Source: Mytilus edulis (taxonomy: Eukaryota; Mollusca; Bivalvia; Mytilida; Mytilidae). From it: a stretch of DNA of 64,000 bases. The translations under genes were made by a program, and so were the position numbers. Positions 12,100 through 24,992 of the stretch are shown here, piece after piece (the first letter of the stretch is position 1; each line of letters begins with the position of its first letter). The DNA lies in the NCBI RefSeq assembly GCF_963676685.1, contig NC_092354.1:74227335-74291334 (forward strand), in the 5' to 3' direction. The notes below the pieces were generated by a model, which worked only from the letters and a program-made list of their open reading frames with translations, had not been told where the DNA came from and ran no database searches.

Positions 12100-12999
12100 G
12101 ACGTTACGCGCGATGTTCGTACCTCATTGGAAATTCGGTGTAGTTGGCAAGATGCAAGTCCAAAATATATAGTTTGTGATATCATATTCATTGATATTGT
12201 ACGTATTTTAAAAAAATAACGATTTTTAAAATAAAAACGAAAAAAAAATTGTTGAAACTATGTTTTATGCTGCATGCGACAAGATTCATTTTAAAAAATA
12301 CGGCGATTTTTAGGTTGTCCCGCGTAACATATTTCATTTATTGTAACCACTAAACTATGATTTTTGTCAAAACTATTTAATATTTTGAAAAACGTTTTTT
12401 TCCATAATTTAACAGAATGGTTCATTCAGTCTTTTATGCATTTTTATGACGTTATTATGACGTCATAGGAAAAAAAACGCGTTTCATACTACAAGGGCAA
12501 ATCTGTCCCACGGTGAAAAAAAATGGCATTCCAGATTTGTGAATCAAAAACATTTATCAAAAATGAAAAAAAGGTTATTAGTGTATTTACTGCATCAATG
12601 TTAATTTGCTTAATTTTATGAATTTAAAGACAAATATCCTGAAAAATGATATATGGTAATTTATGAGCGATTTTTCAAAGGCTTACAAGGTTGTCGCACC
12701 GCCATTTTTTGACCTAAAAACGAACACAACTCAAATTTACGTCAACTGTTTGCTTATCACTGCTCTTATAATGGTAGAATTTTATGATTTTTTAAAATAT
12801 TTAATTTCTTAATTTTTCAAAAAACTAAAATATATCAATTTTCGATAAGTAGTTAAAAAGCACCGTCGATTTTGCGGAGTCTTATAAGAATGTCGCACTT
12901 GCTTAAAAACAACGTTTCAGTCCAATTTTTGGTTTGAACGTTACGAAATATTCGCGACGTTGTGTTACGCTTTCATGTACGAACATTGCGCGTAACGTC
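12100..12999. mobile_element. 0.9-kb non-autonomous element with 23-bp terminal inverted repeats
   Basis: The left end starts GACGTTACGCGCGATGTTCG (12100) and the right end is ...ACATTGCGCGTAACGTC (to 12999). The reverse complement of the right end differs from the left at one of 23 bases. The flanks are TA-rich (TATATATGTATA and ATACAATGTACATATA), so a target duplication cannot be fixed. No transposase is readable inside. Confidence 0.7.
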
Positions 13000-13119
13000 A
13001 TACAATGTACATATATACATTCAGGTAGAAACTTACCATGTGATAGTGATTGATATATAAAGGATAGTACAGGGGCGGCGGTCCATCCTGTATATTGTAA
13101 ACTTTAGAAACGCACCATA

Positions 13120-13560
13120 GTATGGTACCAGGATTATAATTTAGTACGCCAGACGCGCGTTTCGTATACATAAGACTCATCAATGACGCTCATATCAAAA
13201 TAGTTATATTATAAAGCCAAACAAGTACAAAGTTGAAGAGCATTGATGATCCCAAATTCCAAAAAGTTGTGCCAAAAACGGCTACGGTAATCTACTCCAG
13301 GGATAGGAAAATCTTTAGTTTTTCGAAACATTCAAACTTTTGTAAACAGGAATTTTATAAAAATGACCAAATAATTGATATTCATGTCAACACAGAAGTG
13401 TTGACTACTGGGATGGTGATACCCTCGGGAACGAAACTTCCACCAGCAGTGGCATCGACCCAGTGGTGTTAATAGTTATCAAAGGTACTAGGATTATAAT
13501 TTAGTACGCCAGACGCGCGTTTCGTCTACCTAAGACTCATCACTGTATAACTCGGACTAT
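13120..13560 (+). repeat. Family D repeat bounded by direct repeats
   Basis: Two direct copies of GGATTATAATTTAGTACGCC followed by AGACGCGCGTTTCGT lie at about 13130-13180 and 13490-13545. Between them is a ~300-bp body. A reverse-orientation copy of the same body and one end is at 47360-47700, including CTCTTCAACATTGTACTTG and GTATCACCAGCGCAGTAGTC. The open frame at 13233-13472 sits wholly inside the repeat. Confidence 0.7.
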
Positions 13561-14557
13561 GGCTAGGTCTCAACAGTGAAAAAAATCAATGACTCCCGAT
13601 TCAAACTTTGATTTGACAAAAAATGTAACTCGGAGGTCAAGTCGAAGGAGACATTAAAAGCGAGTTTTTGGACTTTTAGAGTAGACAACAAAACCCATTT
13701 TCTAAACTTATTCAGTAAATTAAAAACTAAAGAGCGGTACGAAATGATAGAAGTACGCGTGCAAAAGATAGGTTAAGGACTCCCGATCATTCAAAGAACT
13801 TTCGGAGATAAACTAACTTAAGAATATCATATTTAGCGTTAAGGTTGCCTCATGATACTACTAGCCCCTGTATCATTTAAAGAGAAAATCAACAGGTATA
13901 GTTAATGTTAACTTTTTAGCCTAGCAAAGTTCTGTTAACAATGTGGTAGACATTTTAAAAAATGTAAAACGTATATTTGCTAAGACTACAAATGATGATC
14001 CAATTTGACTAAAGAAACTTTAAGGCTTAATAATTTTATACGAAGTAACTGGATCAAACGACCAAGTTTCACGTATGTTAATAATCAACAGTGTTTACCA
14101 ATGAAATTAGAAAAAAAACGAAATCGCAATTTCTATTATACTTATTATATTTTGGTTTATATATCACTTCTGGCAGAAAGTACTGAAAATTGGTCCATTG
14201 TTAATAGAATAAAATTCTCACTGTATCATTTTATCTTACACTTTAGCTAAAGGCCGTCAATTGAATTAAATGATTTTCTGTCCTAATAAAGATGTGCAAT
14301 TAGTGAACGTTTAAGATGTACAATACGATCATAAATGAACTGAAATGACGGTTGTATTGATCATGGAACATCTTGTGTAAGTGAAGAAATGTTTAACTAT
14401 AAAACAAACGTGCTGTGACACATTTTAGCGCACCAAGCATTAAAGGCCAATGTAATCTATTGGTCTTACTTCATGTCCGTCCTTTGTTTGACATTTTAAC
14501 ATAAAAACATCTCTACTATTGACTAAAACAAATTATACGACAGTGTAAAATTTGTGA
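13561..14557. other. Intergenic stretch, nothing recognised
   Basis: AT-rich, with only short chance open frames. No splice-bounded exon was recognised. Confidence 0.4.
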
Positions 14558-14700
14558 ATTCGAGGCTTTTCATAGCTGACTATGCGGTATGTGATTTGTT
14601 CATTGTTGAAGGCCGTGCGGTGACCTTTAGCTGTTAATTTCTGTGTCCTTGGTCTTTTGTGGAGAGTTGTCTCATTGACAATCATACCACATCTTCTTGT
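14558..14700 (-). repeat. Family B repeat, minus orientation
   Basis: TTTTCATAGCTGACTATGCG, TTCATTGTTGAAGGCCGTGC, GTCTCATTGACAATCATACC and ACATCTTCTTG appear in reverse-complement order of the + strand copies. Confidence 0.8.
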
Positions 14701-15199
14701 TTATTTAAACTTACCTTTTATAAATTTGCTTACATCTACGGCATTTGTGGTGGACAGTTGTTTGGCAATCAAACAAAATTTTCTAAATTTTGATATTTAT
14801 ATATATATATACATGTATATATTATAGCATATTGTCCTAAAATGTATAGTGTTATCCGAGGACTCTATCTGTCATCAATACAACATGTTCAATATTTAAT
14901 AAAAAATAAATAACCAGGGACACATTCATCATAACTTTCCAATAGCAAACGTACGTTGCCGCCACCCTTAATATATAGATGTAAACTGATAGGGATGTGT
15001 TCCTTATCATGAGTTATAGGGGTTTAGGTGTGTGAAATTATGCCAAGGATCTACAGATTGTAACAACAACAGCAACAAACAAAACACATATTTTATTTTC
15101 CTCAGACGTGTACATGATGTCAATTCATACAAAATATACATAACAGACAGCAGGGGTTAGTATATAAAATCACGTGGTTGCCAAGACAAAAATATAAAC

Positions 15200-15315
15200 A
15201 ATGCATAGTTTTTTGTCGACCCTTCGATTTTTGTCGAAAAAGCCAGACATAGATTAGCGATCCTTCACTCCGTCGTCGGTGGCGTCCACAAATATTCACT
15301 CTGTGGTTCAAGTTT
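15200..15315 (-). repeat. Probable dispersed repeat fragment
   Basis: On the minus strand: GTGGACGCCACCGACGACGG, AGTGAAGGATCGCTAATC, then GGCTTTTTCGACAAAAATCG. I recall this wording as dispersed in bivalve DNA. There is no second copy in the window, so the call rests on memory. Confidence 0.3.
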
Positions 15316-16285
15316 TTGAAATTTTAATAATTTTCTTAAACTAATATCCTAGATTTCTATTTAAAAAATATGTGAAATTTGTTACTGATTATTTTTAAAC
15401 CCTAAAGAACGTTACACTATAAAATATATAGCATTGCTGCAGAAATGTCAGCACGAAAGCAATCATAGTATATGTAGTAATGTTTATGGTAATAGGTCAA
15501 GCAGTACAAGAACAATATCATATTGAGAACTTGTGTCCCCATTTTTTTTTTATAAAACAAAACCAATAATGGAATATATAGCACACTAAAATCGATTTGA
15601 AAGCCAATTGAAATACATAAATTACATAATTATGTGAATTACAAACAAACACGATTCTCAGAAGGAATAATCATACAGACACCAAAAGATTTAGCGAAAA
15701 ATGATCATAATATTTGATATTGAAGTGACAGACACCCATGTAAAATTATTGATCTGCCTTGTAACTTTAGGAGATTCAAATTCAAAAACTGTTTACTTAG
15801 TGGTTAAAAAGTATCCTACGACAAGAAGTCAAGGAAAATTAAGAATATATTGTGAATTTAAAACATCATTGTATGCAGAAAATAATTAGAATATCTTGAA
15901 TAATTTTATCTAAGAAAATCTATTCCAATATTCAGGGTTTCATCTTACAATTTCTTACAATTGAAACAAGGAGATACTCCCAATGAGAAGTTTGTCAAAG
16001 AATTTGTAAAAAATACGATTCAAATAAAATGACAAATGAACTTCATTTCCTTATAGAATGTCCTGCATACTCTATGGATAGAAATTTGTTATACATGTAA
16101 ATTAAATATTTAAAAACATGTAAAGATTTTCACACCTTATATATGTTTAATAAATTTATATAGTTACATGTATGTAACTGTGAGTATATCAGTATTTTGA
16201 AACAGCTTGGCTATTTCTCATAAAAAAAAATCTGATTTGAGAAAACATTAAATTTTATGTAACACTGTGACACCGTTAGCAATAT
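15316..16285. other. Intergenic AT-rich stretch, nothing recognised
   Basis: No gene or repeat recognised. The 62-codon frame at 15701-15889 has no supporting feature. Confidence 0.35.
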
Positions 16286-16289
16286 TTAT

Positions 16290-16385
16290 AATGTCTGTTT
16301 TGTTTTGTTTTTTTGTTTTTTTTTTGTTTTGTTTTGTTTCGTTTGTTGTTTAGTTTTGTTTTTTTGTTTTGATTTGTTTTATTTG
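16290..16385. repeat. T-rich simple repeat (TTTTG-like)
   Basis: An irregular run of TTTTGT/TTTTTG words. Low-complexity DNA. Confidence 0.85.
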
Positions 16386-16663
16386 TGTGAAATCACGTTC
16401 CACTAACAACAGAAAACTTCAAATATTTGGCATTGAGATGTATAGTTCAACCATCATCCTTTAACTGTCGTTATGCAATATTTTATGTCATATTTTATAC
16501 AATGTGATGAGTAAGCTGATTTCTACAATTGCCAATGCCCTGACGACACCAAATGCTAGTGCACGACAAATTATATATATGTAGCATACAAATAGTTTTG
16601 CTTTTACATCTACAAACAATCTCTTGTAAAAAGACAGAGTACATTGAATTAAAAAGTACTACA

Positions 16664-16871
16664 TAAAATTAGTGTTAGTTTAAACTGTGAGAAGTTCAGG
16701 GCATATACACGTTGAAAATATGCCGCACAGCCCTATATTTTGACCTTGGAAAAAAATTGTAGTGCATATGAACTTTCAATTCTAGGACAAGTAAAAGTGG
16801 TACAGTTTTAGCGGTAAAAGGAGTTCCTATGGGAAATTGCATTGTCAATATTTACAGAAATGCAACCTACA
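16664..16871 (+). repeat. Dispersed repeat, copy 2 (pair of 10303)
   Basis: Follows the copy at 10303-10513 almost word for word. It has a short insertion (GGAGTTCCTATGGGAAATTG) that copy 1 lacks, and lacks the segment TTTGTTTCAAAACTTCATAG that copy 1 has. Confidence 0.75.
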
Positions 16872-17409
16872 CGGAAAATTGATATTTTTCAATGATATTG
16901 ACAAGGAAAAAAGAGTCATGTTACTTATATCATCTGCTTTTGTCATTTGTATTATGTATAATTAATGATACATCACTCGCCTTCTACATCCCTTATATAC
17001 AAATGTACCAAAGTTGATTGACCAGTGTCCAGTTGCATCCAGATTTTAACTTCATTATCTCCTTATTTGAACGCAAGTGTTTATATATGATGTTGATTAT
17101 TCGTGTTAATAGAGAGAATTGAGGCTGCAATTATGAAATGGACAGTCGTCTAGACAAAAGCGGACTTTGACCGTGATTATGACATAATAAACTATAATAT
17201 TAATCACACGTGGCATGACTTTTTGTTTAATATCCTTATTAAAACATCAATCCTTTAATAAACACGATGGACAACTTGTTTTATATAAATAAAATGTAAT
17301 AACAATAGAGGACGACAGACATTTATGTGTGCGTGTGTGTGTTTGCATGTTTGTGTGTAAATGTAATAGAATTACCGAATACTAATTAATCGATGTACAG
17401 GGTTGCATA

Positions 17410-17620
17410 CACTAGTTGTTACATCGATATTGATAGCAGCTACGTAGCCACTACGCTATTGAACTCAACCCAGGGCTGTAATCAATATCGTATCAGCTAC
17501 GTAGTGCTACGTAGATTTTGACTATCGAACGTGTAGCTATAGACTAGCTGCTACATAGATATTAATAGCAGCTATGTAGCCGGCTACGTAGCTGCCACGA
17601 TATTGAACTCAACCCAGGTG
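17410..17620. repeat. Tandem duplication rich in AGCTACGTAG palindromes
   Basis: ATATTGATAGCAGCTACGTA ... TATTGAACTCAACCCAGG at 17428-17478 is repeated in diverged form at 17555-17618. CTACGTAG and related palindromic words occur several times, including in reverse orientation between the two copies. It is preceded by a short GTGTGT tract near 17330. Class unknown. Confidence 0.6.
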
Positions 17621-19026
17621 TTTTGAATAAAACAAAACATTTCTAACACGAAGATGACGTTTATGGATCGTTTTAACTCGTATGTGTTCGTGTGCAAAGT
17701 CGGTTATATTGTCTACAAGTTTCGTTCCATTTTGAAATGTTCGGCTATTGACGAACGTAGAAAAAAAATATTTTAAAGCACAAACCAAATAATTTAAAAT
17801 GTCAAAATCATTTGAAAAGCAAAAATCCACCAACTAAACAAAGATAATAATGTAAATGTATTGCTAAGTATACATTGTATGTTGAATAACTAATGAATGC
17901 TTAGAATCTCCTGTGTAACAATGTCTACTTGATTTTGTTCTATATTACGCATGTTAATTTATATGTGAATATGTCTATACCGTATTATATTTCATGATTA
18001 AAACATAAATCCAAAACTTTGTTTTTGCCAAGTGTGTCGACCGAAACGAAACACGGAATACTATGCTGCTACTTACTAAATAGGGATATATATGGAAAAG
18101 GTGCTATACTTTGCATTAAGGAGGCAATTTAGGGCACGCCAACGAGTTTTAACGTGAACATTATGTCCTCATGTACATTGTGTAAGCTTACGTCCTATAT
18201 CAAATACTTGCCACTGGTGGCTATAGTGTTACGTGTATACATGTTCAATACTGATGATGATACATGTATAGCTCTTCCAAAACGCCCCACCAGCTTGTCT
18301 GGCAAAACAGCCATTGGGCGTCAGAGTAATCTCGGACTAACGAAATCCTATATAAATACATTTTACTTCCATTGTGTGCATATTGCCGATATTGGACTAC
18401 CAGTTAACGATACCTCCAGTAGTTGTCCCGTAAATTAGTACTCCAATGATTGAATAATACTATTGTTAACTTATTTGTTTGCTCCCTTCTGTACCTGATG
18501 AAGACAAAAACTCGTTTCTTTTGAATGGAAATCGATATTGCATTTATTCTATTTTCAAATTCATATTTTTATTTCTCATAGAAAGAATAATGTTTTGTTA
18601 ACATCGATTCCATTAAGCGATAATAATTTTATAAGCAAGATGGACAATGATCAATATGCCGCCAGTGAAAGTCATTTATCTATAATGCTTAGTAGCCACA
18701 TACCATATTTACAGAACAAATTGTTATGTGTAAGGATTTAATTAGGATAGCTTTAAGCTATATATTAGGCCAAATAAAAAAGGTGTGTTTTCTATTGCCC
18801 TACCCTCCCTAATTTTACGCTAAAATAGCCTACCCTAAAGTGAGAGCGACATTATTTGATGTGTACATTGTAATTCTAGTCTATAATTCAATCCCCGAAC
18901 ACATTACAACAAATTATGCAGTAAGTGATTACAAGGATAAAGTCTGCGGGCATATTTGTTGTTTATAAACTCATACACAAATACAAAAGAAGGACATGTT
19001 TATGTTAAACTTCTTGACATATATGA
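17621..19026. other. Intergenic stretch, nothing recognised
   Basis: Includes a 94-codon open frame at 18154-18438 with no recognisable domain, no splice context and ordinary AT-rich composition. I do not call it a gene. Confidence 0.4.
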
Positions 19027-20003
19027 AGTGGAGATCACTTCTAACCTCAAATCACATCTGTCAGAATCTGTCAGAAGAACAGTTCTAGGACAGTATGTAT
19101 ACGTAGAACTGTTACAGTCTAGCTAGAACAGTTCTAACCTAGAACTGATTTGGTCAGCCTACGACTAGAACAGTTCTACGATTAGAACTGATTTGGTCAG
19201 TTCCATGATTATAACTGATTTGGTCAGTTACATGATTAGAACTGATTTGGTCAGTTCTACTGCTAGATTGTAATTTAAATTAGTTTGTTCTATCCATAGA
19301 ACCGTTTTAAACTGGTTTGGTCAGTTCTACTGCTAGATTGTATTTAGTTTGTTCTATCCATAGAACCGTTTTAAACTGATTTGGTCAGTTCCATGATTAG
19401 AACTGATTTGGTCAGTTCTACTGCTAGATTGTATTTAGTTTGTTCTATCCATAGAACCGTTTTAAACTGATGTGGTCAGTTCCATGATTAGAACTGATTT
19501 GGTCAGTTCTACTGCTAGATTGTATTTAGTTTGTTCTATCCATAGAACTGTTTTAAGAAATCTTTGTCTTAAATATGAATAAGTCAACAGAATATAATAC
19601 TGAATGGTGACCACTTAGGTGCCCTTACTGTAGTGACGTCATTTATAACTGTTCTACAATCCTTACAGGTTTGGTCAGTATTATGCCTACATGTAGATCA
19701 GTTTAAGTCAGTTCTGCTGACAGTTCTACGACTAGAACTAATTTTGGAAATTGTACATTTGTACCTAGATCACTTTTAGACAGTTCTACCTAGAACTGAT
19801 TCTGACAGTTCTTCTTAGAAAAGTTTTAGACAGTTCTACCAAGAACTGATTCTGACAGTTCTTCTTAGAACAGTTTTAGACAGTTCTACCTAGAACTGAT
19901 TCTGACAGTTCTACTTAGAACAGTTCTACGGTAGAACTGTTCTAGGTAGAACTGTTCTTGGATTATTCTGACAGTTCTAATGAGGTTAAAAGTGATATCC
20001 ACT
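19027..20003. mobile_element. ~1-kb inverted-repeat element filled with AGAACTG/CAGTTCT repeats
   Basis: The ends are AGTGGAGATCACTTCTAACC (19027) and GTTAAAAGTGATATCCACT (to 20003), an imperfect terminal inverted repeat ending AGT...ACT. The interior is a dense array of GATTTGGTCAGTTCTAC, CAGTTCTACCTAGAACTG and TTTGTTCTATCCATAGAAC words in both orientations. It includes a higher-order unit of roughly 90-120 bp (TGATTTGGTCAGTTCCATGA ... TATTTAGTTTGTTCTATCC) repeated three to four times. No open frame. Confidence 0.7.
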
Positions 20004-22248
20004 GAACATACATGTATGTGGTCATTTTTTTTCACACGACGGAAAAATTTAGTATATTACCAATTATACATGTATCACCCATGATCTAATATATCTCGTC
20101 CAATTGTGATTATCTTTTCATTTGGATAGATGTAAGTTGGAACTACAAGTTGATAAATTAACGTTTAATCCACGCGTATTTATCGAACCGGGTATCCAGA
20201 TCTGACACCGCACAGTGGTCCGAATCCCGAGAAGAAATCAATGCAACGGCGGGTATGTTGTAAAATCTGGACACGATTACCACAACGGAATTATTCTCCG
20301 TATAATTTCGGATTGGGATACTCGATGTTTCAATAGAATAGTGGGTCAAATGTTAGACCATCTGTAGTGCATTTAATTTCGTCCATTTCTACACGTCGAA
20401 TCCATTTAAAATATCCCCTTTCCATTAAGAAAACATAAAAGACGATGTTTTTCAATTGCATTTTAAGATAATTTTTGCCGCATTAACATACATTATGTTT
20501 TGCTTGTAATGCAACACTGGCATTTCTAGTACAGGAACTGCTACTCGGTTTTGCCTAATTTGTGTATAGTCTTCGTGAAAAAAAAACTACGGAACATTAC
20601 TGGTACCCTATGTCAAAATGCATTACGAAAAATTGAGCTCTTGTAACCATAATGCATTTCAGTCAAGTTTTCTGTAAAACGGGAGATAATCGAAGTTCGT
20701 TCGTAATTATAAATGTATTATACAAGTAATATATGCCTTATATGTACAAGACATAACAAAAGCATGACGTATGTTTATACAGTTTGCACTCTGACGATTA
20801 TGACATGTTAAATTTGACAGAACAATGTATGGGGGACAACGCAGATTTACGATAACTTGTACACAACAATGTTCTGCATCTTTTTTAACTGCGTTCATCT
20901 ATGACTATTATGTTGCATGTAATTTGATTTCTTTTGATTATGAAAATTTAAAATAACGAACCGGGCAGTTGGATATTAAAAATATCGAACAGGTAACCTA
21001 AAAAACATTTTTTATACCATGAACGACATTTTTTTCTTAAAGTTTTTGACTTTCTTTACAATTGAATAATGGTTCCTTGTTAAACTCATCAACATTTAGT
21101 TTTACTTATTGTTCGTATAATCTAACGAAGCTCAATGTGATTTCTGCTAAAAGTAATCAGACCTACTTAAGATCTTGTAAGTATTTATCTAATCAACAAA
21201 GCAATATTGACATTTATATTTAAGATGATGATAAAGACGAAAACTTTTATGTTAAATGATTGAAATAGTATATAGATAAATTAATAAAAGATCATCGCAT
21301 ACCTCATATTTGTATACTTGAATTTTGTTAAATAAATAAGTTATTTATTCAGCAAAAACTCACAATAATTAATTAATGAATGAATGCTACAAATGTATTT
21401 ATAAAAGTAGTAAAAGAAATCTTTTAGTTTGAGTCGTGTCTTTAAGATATTTGATGCGTTCTCTTTAAGTGAGGTTTTGAACTACTAGTATCAACATTTT
21501 AAAGTAACGTTTAAACTTTAAAGAAGGTATTAACCTCGGGGGTCAACTTCCTATATACAAGGTGATATGACGTGCCGCTGGAATAGGTCACATTTTCAAG
21601 CTTGAAATTATGTTAATCGGTCGGGAAAACTATCGAAAATATGTGATAAAGTCAATAAAGTTTCCATAACTTCTTCTTCTGTCATCTTCCTTGTTGTTCC
21701 CGGCTGTCTTTTTATCAACCATTTTTTTTTCTCTTTTGATACTTTGGTAGTCAACTCGTGCATGATCTTTCATTCAACTACATGAAAACCATACAATATG
21801 GAAAGGTTACATTTTCACTTAAGCAATATATGAAAAGGTATACATTTTTAAAATCTAAATTAAACGAAAAGAGTGGGGTAACAGAACCCAAGCTGCACCC
21901 CCTATCAATTAGGTATCGAAGTAGCCCCCCCCCCCCCCCAAGTCCCAGCGTAATGGAAGGGAATGGACCTCAGTCTATTTGACTGTGAAGGATGTAAACA
22001 CATAGAGCCGAATCAGATCTCCATTTTGAAAGAGTGTCACCCTCCCTTCATGCAAACAAACCTTGCAATCACTCTTCAAGTTACAAAATGTAACAGGTCC
22101 AGGATGCCTATTTCAAGGCAGAATTTCAACATACCAAACATAATGTTTTACCAGTTACAGCTCCAATTGTCGTTACGCCATTTCGATCTAACCTCTGCGG
22201 TACCTGACAGTAACTGATTGATTGCTAAATGTATTTTTAGACATGGAT
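20004..22248. other. Intergenic stretch with one GC-richer patch
   Basis: About 20160-20345 is richer in CG dinucleotides than its surroundings and holds a 63-codon minus-strand frame with no recognisable domain. A poly-C run lies at about 21930. I see no supportable exon. The unseen first exon of the large membrane-protein gene could lie in this stretch or the next one. Confidence 0.35.
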
Positions 22249-22720
22249 GAGGATGATCTATTTACTACTGGTTGCGCAACAATCATCAATCAATCAATCA
22301 ATCAATTTCACATAAATTAAAATTCCGCAACTGGCAAATTATTGTGTCTTTTACAAACAGAAAAGAGACCTACCCGGAGATACATGAGTTATATATCTTT
22401 GTATCAATAGTGGTAGCTTACAAATGAAAATAGATATCTAACCAGAAAATATAGATATTACTAGTATCTATGAAATATTTGCTACTGGGCGCGCAGCAAT
22501 CATCAATCAATCAACGAATCAATTGAACAAGAATTAAAATTCCGCAACTGGCCAATTATTGTGTCTTTTACAAATAAAAGAGACATACCCTGAAGATACA
22601 CTCGTTATTTATTTATGATTAGTGGATGAAATACTTGCTACTGGATGTGCGGCAATCATAAATCAATCAATCAATCAATCAAAAACTAAAAGTCTGCAAC
22701 TGGTAAATAGATATATCTGA
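22249..22720 (+). repeat. Three diverged tandem copies carrying (ATCA)n
   Basis: TACTACTGGTTGCGCAACAA-(TCA/ATCA)n, then AAAATTCCGCAACTGGCAAA and TTGTGTCTTTTACAAA, repeat at about 22260, 22480 and 22630. Each copy has a short (ATCA)n tract in the same place. Confidence 0.7.
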
Positions 22721-23989
22721 AACATAGTGAAAAAGAAATATACCCAGGTGCTCAAGATACACTAGTTATATATCTATCATTAACAAATGAATATAGAGAT
22801 ATATCCAGTATTATATATCTATGATTAGAAGTAGGTACACTGCACTGAACCAATGATAAAACATCCTCTGATGATAGTTAAATTATACGTGGATTGAACT
22901 AATATTGAAACTGATTAATTATACAGATAAATGATTGGACCTTTGGAACTCACAGGGTGGTATAGGGAAAATGGTGTCCAAATCTCATATAAGGTAATGG
23001 AAAATATATAGTTTGTATTCTATTCCTGACAATGGTCAAAATGTTAATAAGTAAGAATTTCGGTGAGATCTGTCTTTTTGTTTTAATATTTTAAAAATGA
23101 TTTAGTCATCAGTATTTAATTGCATATTTTCGGTTTAGATAAACAAGAATGGCTGACATTCTGTATATTGACCTGGTTTAAAAGCTTATGAAAGACCAAA
23201 ACAATATAACGGGGAACATGCAGTTTCGAATAAAGCTTTTACAACTGTTGATAAAATAAGTAAAACTATAAATCTCACCGAACTTTAATAAGTTGCGAAT
23301 AGGAATAACAGTAAAGAAATAAATAAATCAATACATGTAAATGTACAACACGACAGCAGATCAAACGAAAGGAGTATGACTTGTGTACCAATTGTTTAGT
23401 TTGTTATTTCTATTCCTCTTTCTAAATTTGCCGTACTCGTTTCTGACGTTTTTAATGTTTTTATTAAAAGAACATATTATTATTTAATATTTCATTTAAA
23501 GTTTTAATATTACATGTGGCTTGAAAAGGATTGAACGTTATTTTATCAGACCTAAAACATTTATATTGTTATGTAGAGGTCTTTTCCCGATAATGTCATG
23601 TACACAGCTTACAGAAACTACAAAAAAGTAAATTGCTTTGAAATTACAAGACATACAAATACTGAACAAAGCCTGAAAAATGCATCTCTATACCACGACC
23701 AAAACACGTGATAAAGTATTTAGTCTAAACAATTTTGTTTTTTATTTGATACATTCCATTAGGCCAGGCATACACAAACACAAACGTGTTTCCTCCCTCC
23801 CTACCTTCCACAAACTGGCGTTTTTTGTTGAACACGGTTTAGTCCAGACGTGTTATGCAAAAAAGCAAGAAGCAAGTGTACATGCATGTATAGATGATTT
23901 GATTTTATTACTAAATATAGAGACAAATTCTAAACACAAGATCAACAGCTATAATGATGTTTTATTTTAATTCTTCTTTTTTGTTTCAG
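22721..23989. other. AT-rich stretch upstream of exon a
   Basis: No repeat family recognised. It should contain part of the intron before exon a. No convincing initiator exon could be picked. Confidence 0.35.
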
Positions 23990-24111
23990 ATCTGTGCTAG
24001 CAACCTTAATTGTGTGTTCCTATATATGTAGTATAAATGCTCAGGCCCAGGTACCATTAAAAGGTTTAGACACGAGCGTATGTAATCCAGGTTCAATTAC
24101 AAATTCGCTAA
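23990..24111 (+). CDS. Exon a: signal peptide and N-terminus
   Basis: Acceptor TTTCAG, donor GTAAGT. The reading frame gives SVLATLIVCSYICSINAQAQ, a hydrophobic stretch ending in small residues that looks like a signal peptide cut near INA/QAQ, then VPLKGLDTSVCNPGSITNSL. The first base completes a codon begun in an unseen exon that must carry the ATG. It ends after one base of a Thr codon. Confidence 0.85.
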
Positions 24112-24626
24112 GTAAGTATGTCGATCTGTCATTAATGGTATTCTATTAAATGACTCTTTTTTATGCCTCTCTTTTTTCCTGTAACAGAAAAAGGCCTAAG
24201 GCGATTGGGGATGCAATTTGCTTGAAACGAGGAATTCTCAAATTTTAGACTGTTCTCGTATACGTCCAACCTTCTCCTGGGAGAATTTATATAAGCCATA
24301 AAAAATAAGAAACAGCAACGCACCACACAGATTCTGCATTCCTTCACGTAGAATGTTTATTTTGTTTTGATCACTATAGGTTTTAAAACTACTAGAAATA
24401 CCTCAAGTACGCAGTAAATAAATGCAGAATTAAACTGTTCTGTGTAATGACTCCTTAAAATGACAATTCAGGATCAAAAATATAAAATTTGAAATATAAA
24501 AATAATTTCAAATACAAGCATTCAAACAAAAAAACACTCATACTAAAAATTCTCATTAACACACCGATTGCTTCGTGCGAGCCAGCACACAGTAAATGTA
24601 CTAACAATATGTATTCTTCTTTTCAG

Positions 24627-24830
24627 CCCCAAAGAAGCCAACACTAGCCGAAACATACAGACTAACTGTTGAATGTAATATACAAAACAAAAATTATAGC
24701 ACAGATTATACGGAATATTTTGACTATCAAAATCAGAGAGCAGCAGTCCATCAATGGGATGAAGGTTTCCATGCCTATGGTATCTACAATTATGCTTCAA
24801 ACGAAATGTATACAGTGGAAGCTCAAACAG
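24627..24830 (+). CDS. Exon b: ectodomain
   Basis: Acceptor TTTTCAG, donor GTACAA. It begins (T)PKKPTLAETYRLTVECNIQ, then a tyrosine-rich segment with the sequon NYS, and ends YASNEMYTVEAQT. Alternating polar and hydrophobic residues suggest beta strands, as at the start of LolA-like folds. It leaves one base of a Gly codon. Confidence 0.88.
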
Positions 24831-24959
24831 GTACAATGTGAAAATCTTAAATTAGTAAGTATATATACATTCCCTGTCATATAGTTTTGGCCTGAGCTCC
24901 AGAGAACGTCTCCAGAGAAAAAGGGAAAAGACATCCGTTTGCTAGTTAACGTAAATTTT

Positions 24960-24992
24960 AGCAACAGCTACCCCCCCCCCCCCCCCCCCCGA
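24960..24992. repeat. Poly-C run
   Basis: About 20 consecutive C in the intron between exons b and c. Confidence 0.9.

Noticed and set aside
13233..13472. 79-codon open frame
   Set aside because: Sits wholly within the family D repeat, which recurs at 47360-47702 without conserving the frame.
18154..18438. 94-codon open frame
   Set aside because: No domain, no splice context and no neighbouring coding evidence; length is compatible with chance.
19027..20003. Hormone-receptor response element cluster
   Set aside because: The repeated word is AGAACTG/CAGTTCT, not a proper receptor half-site pair, and it is explained by tandem growth in an inverted-repeat element.
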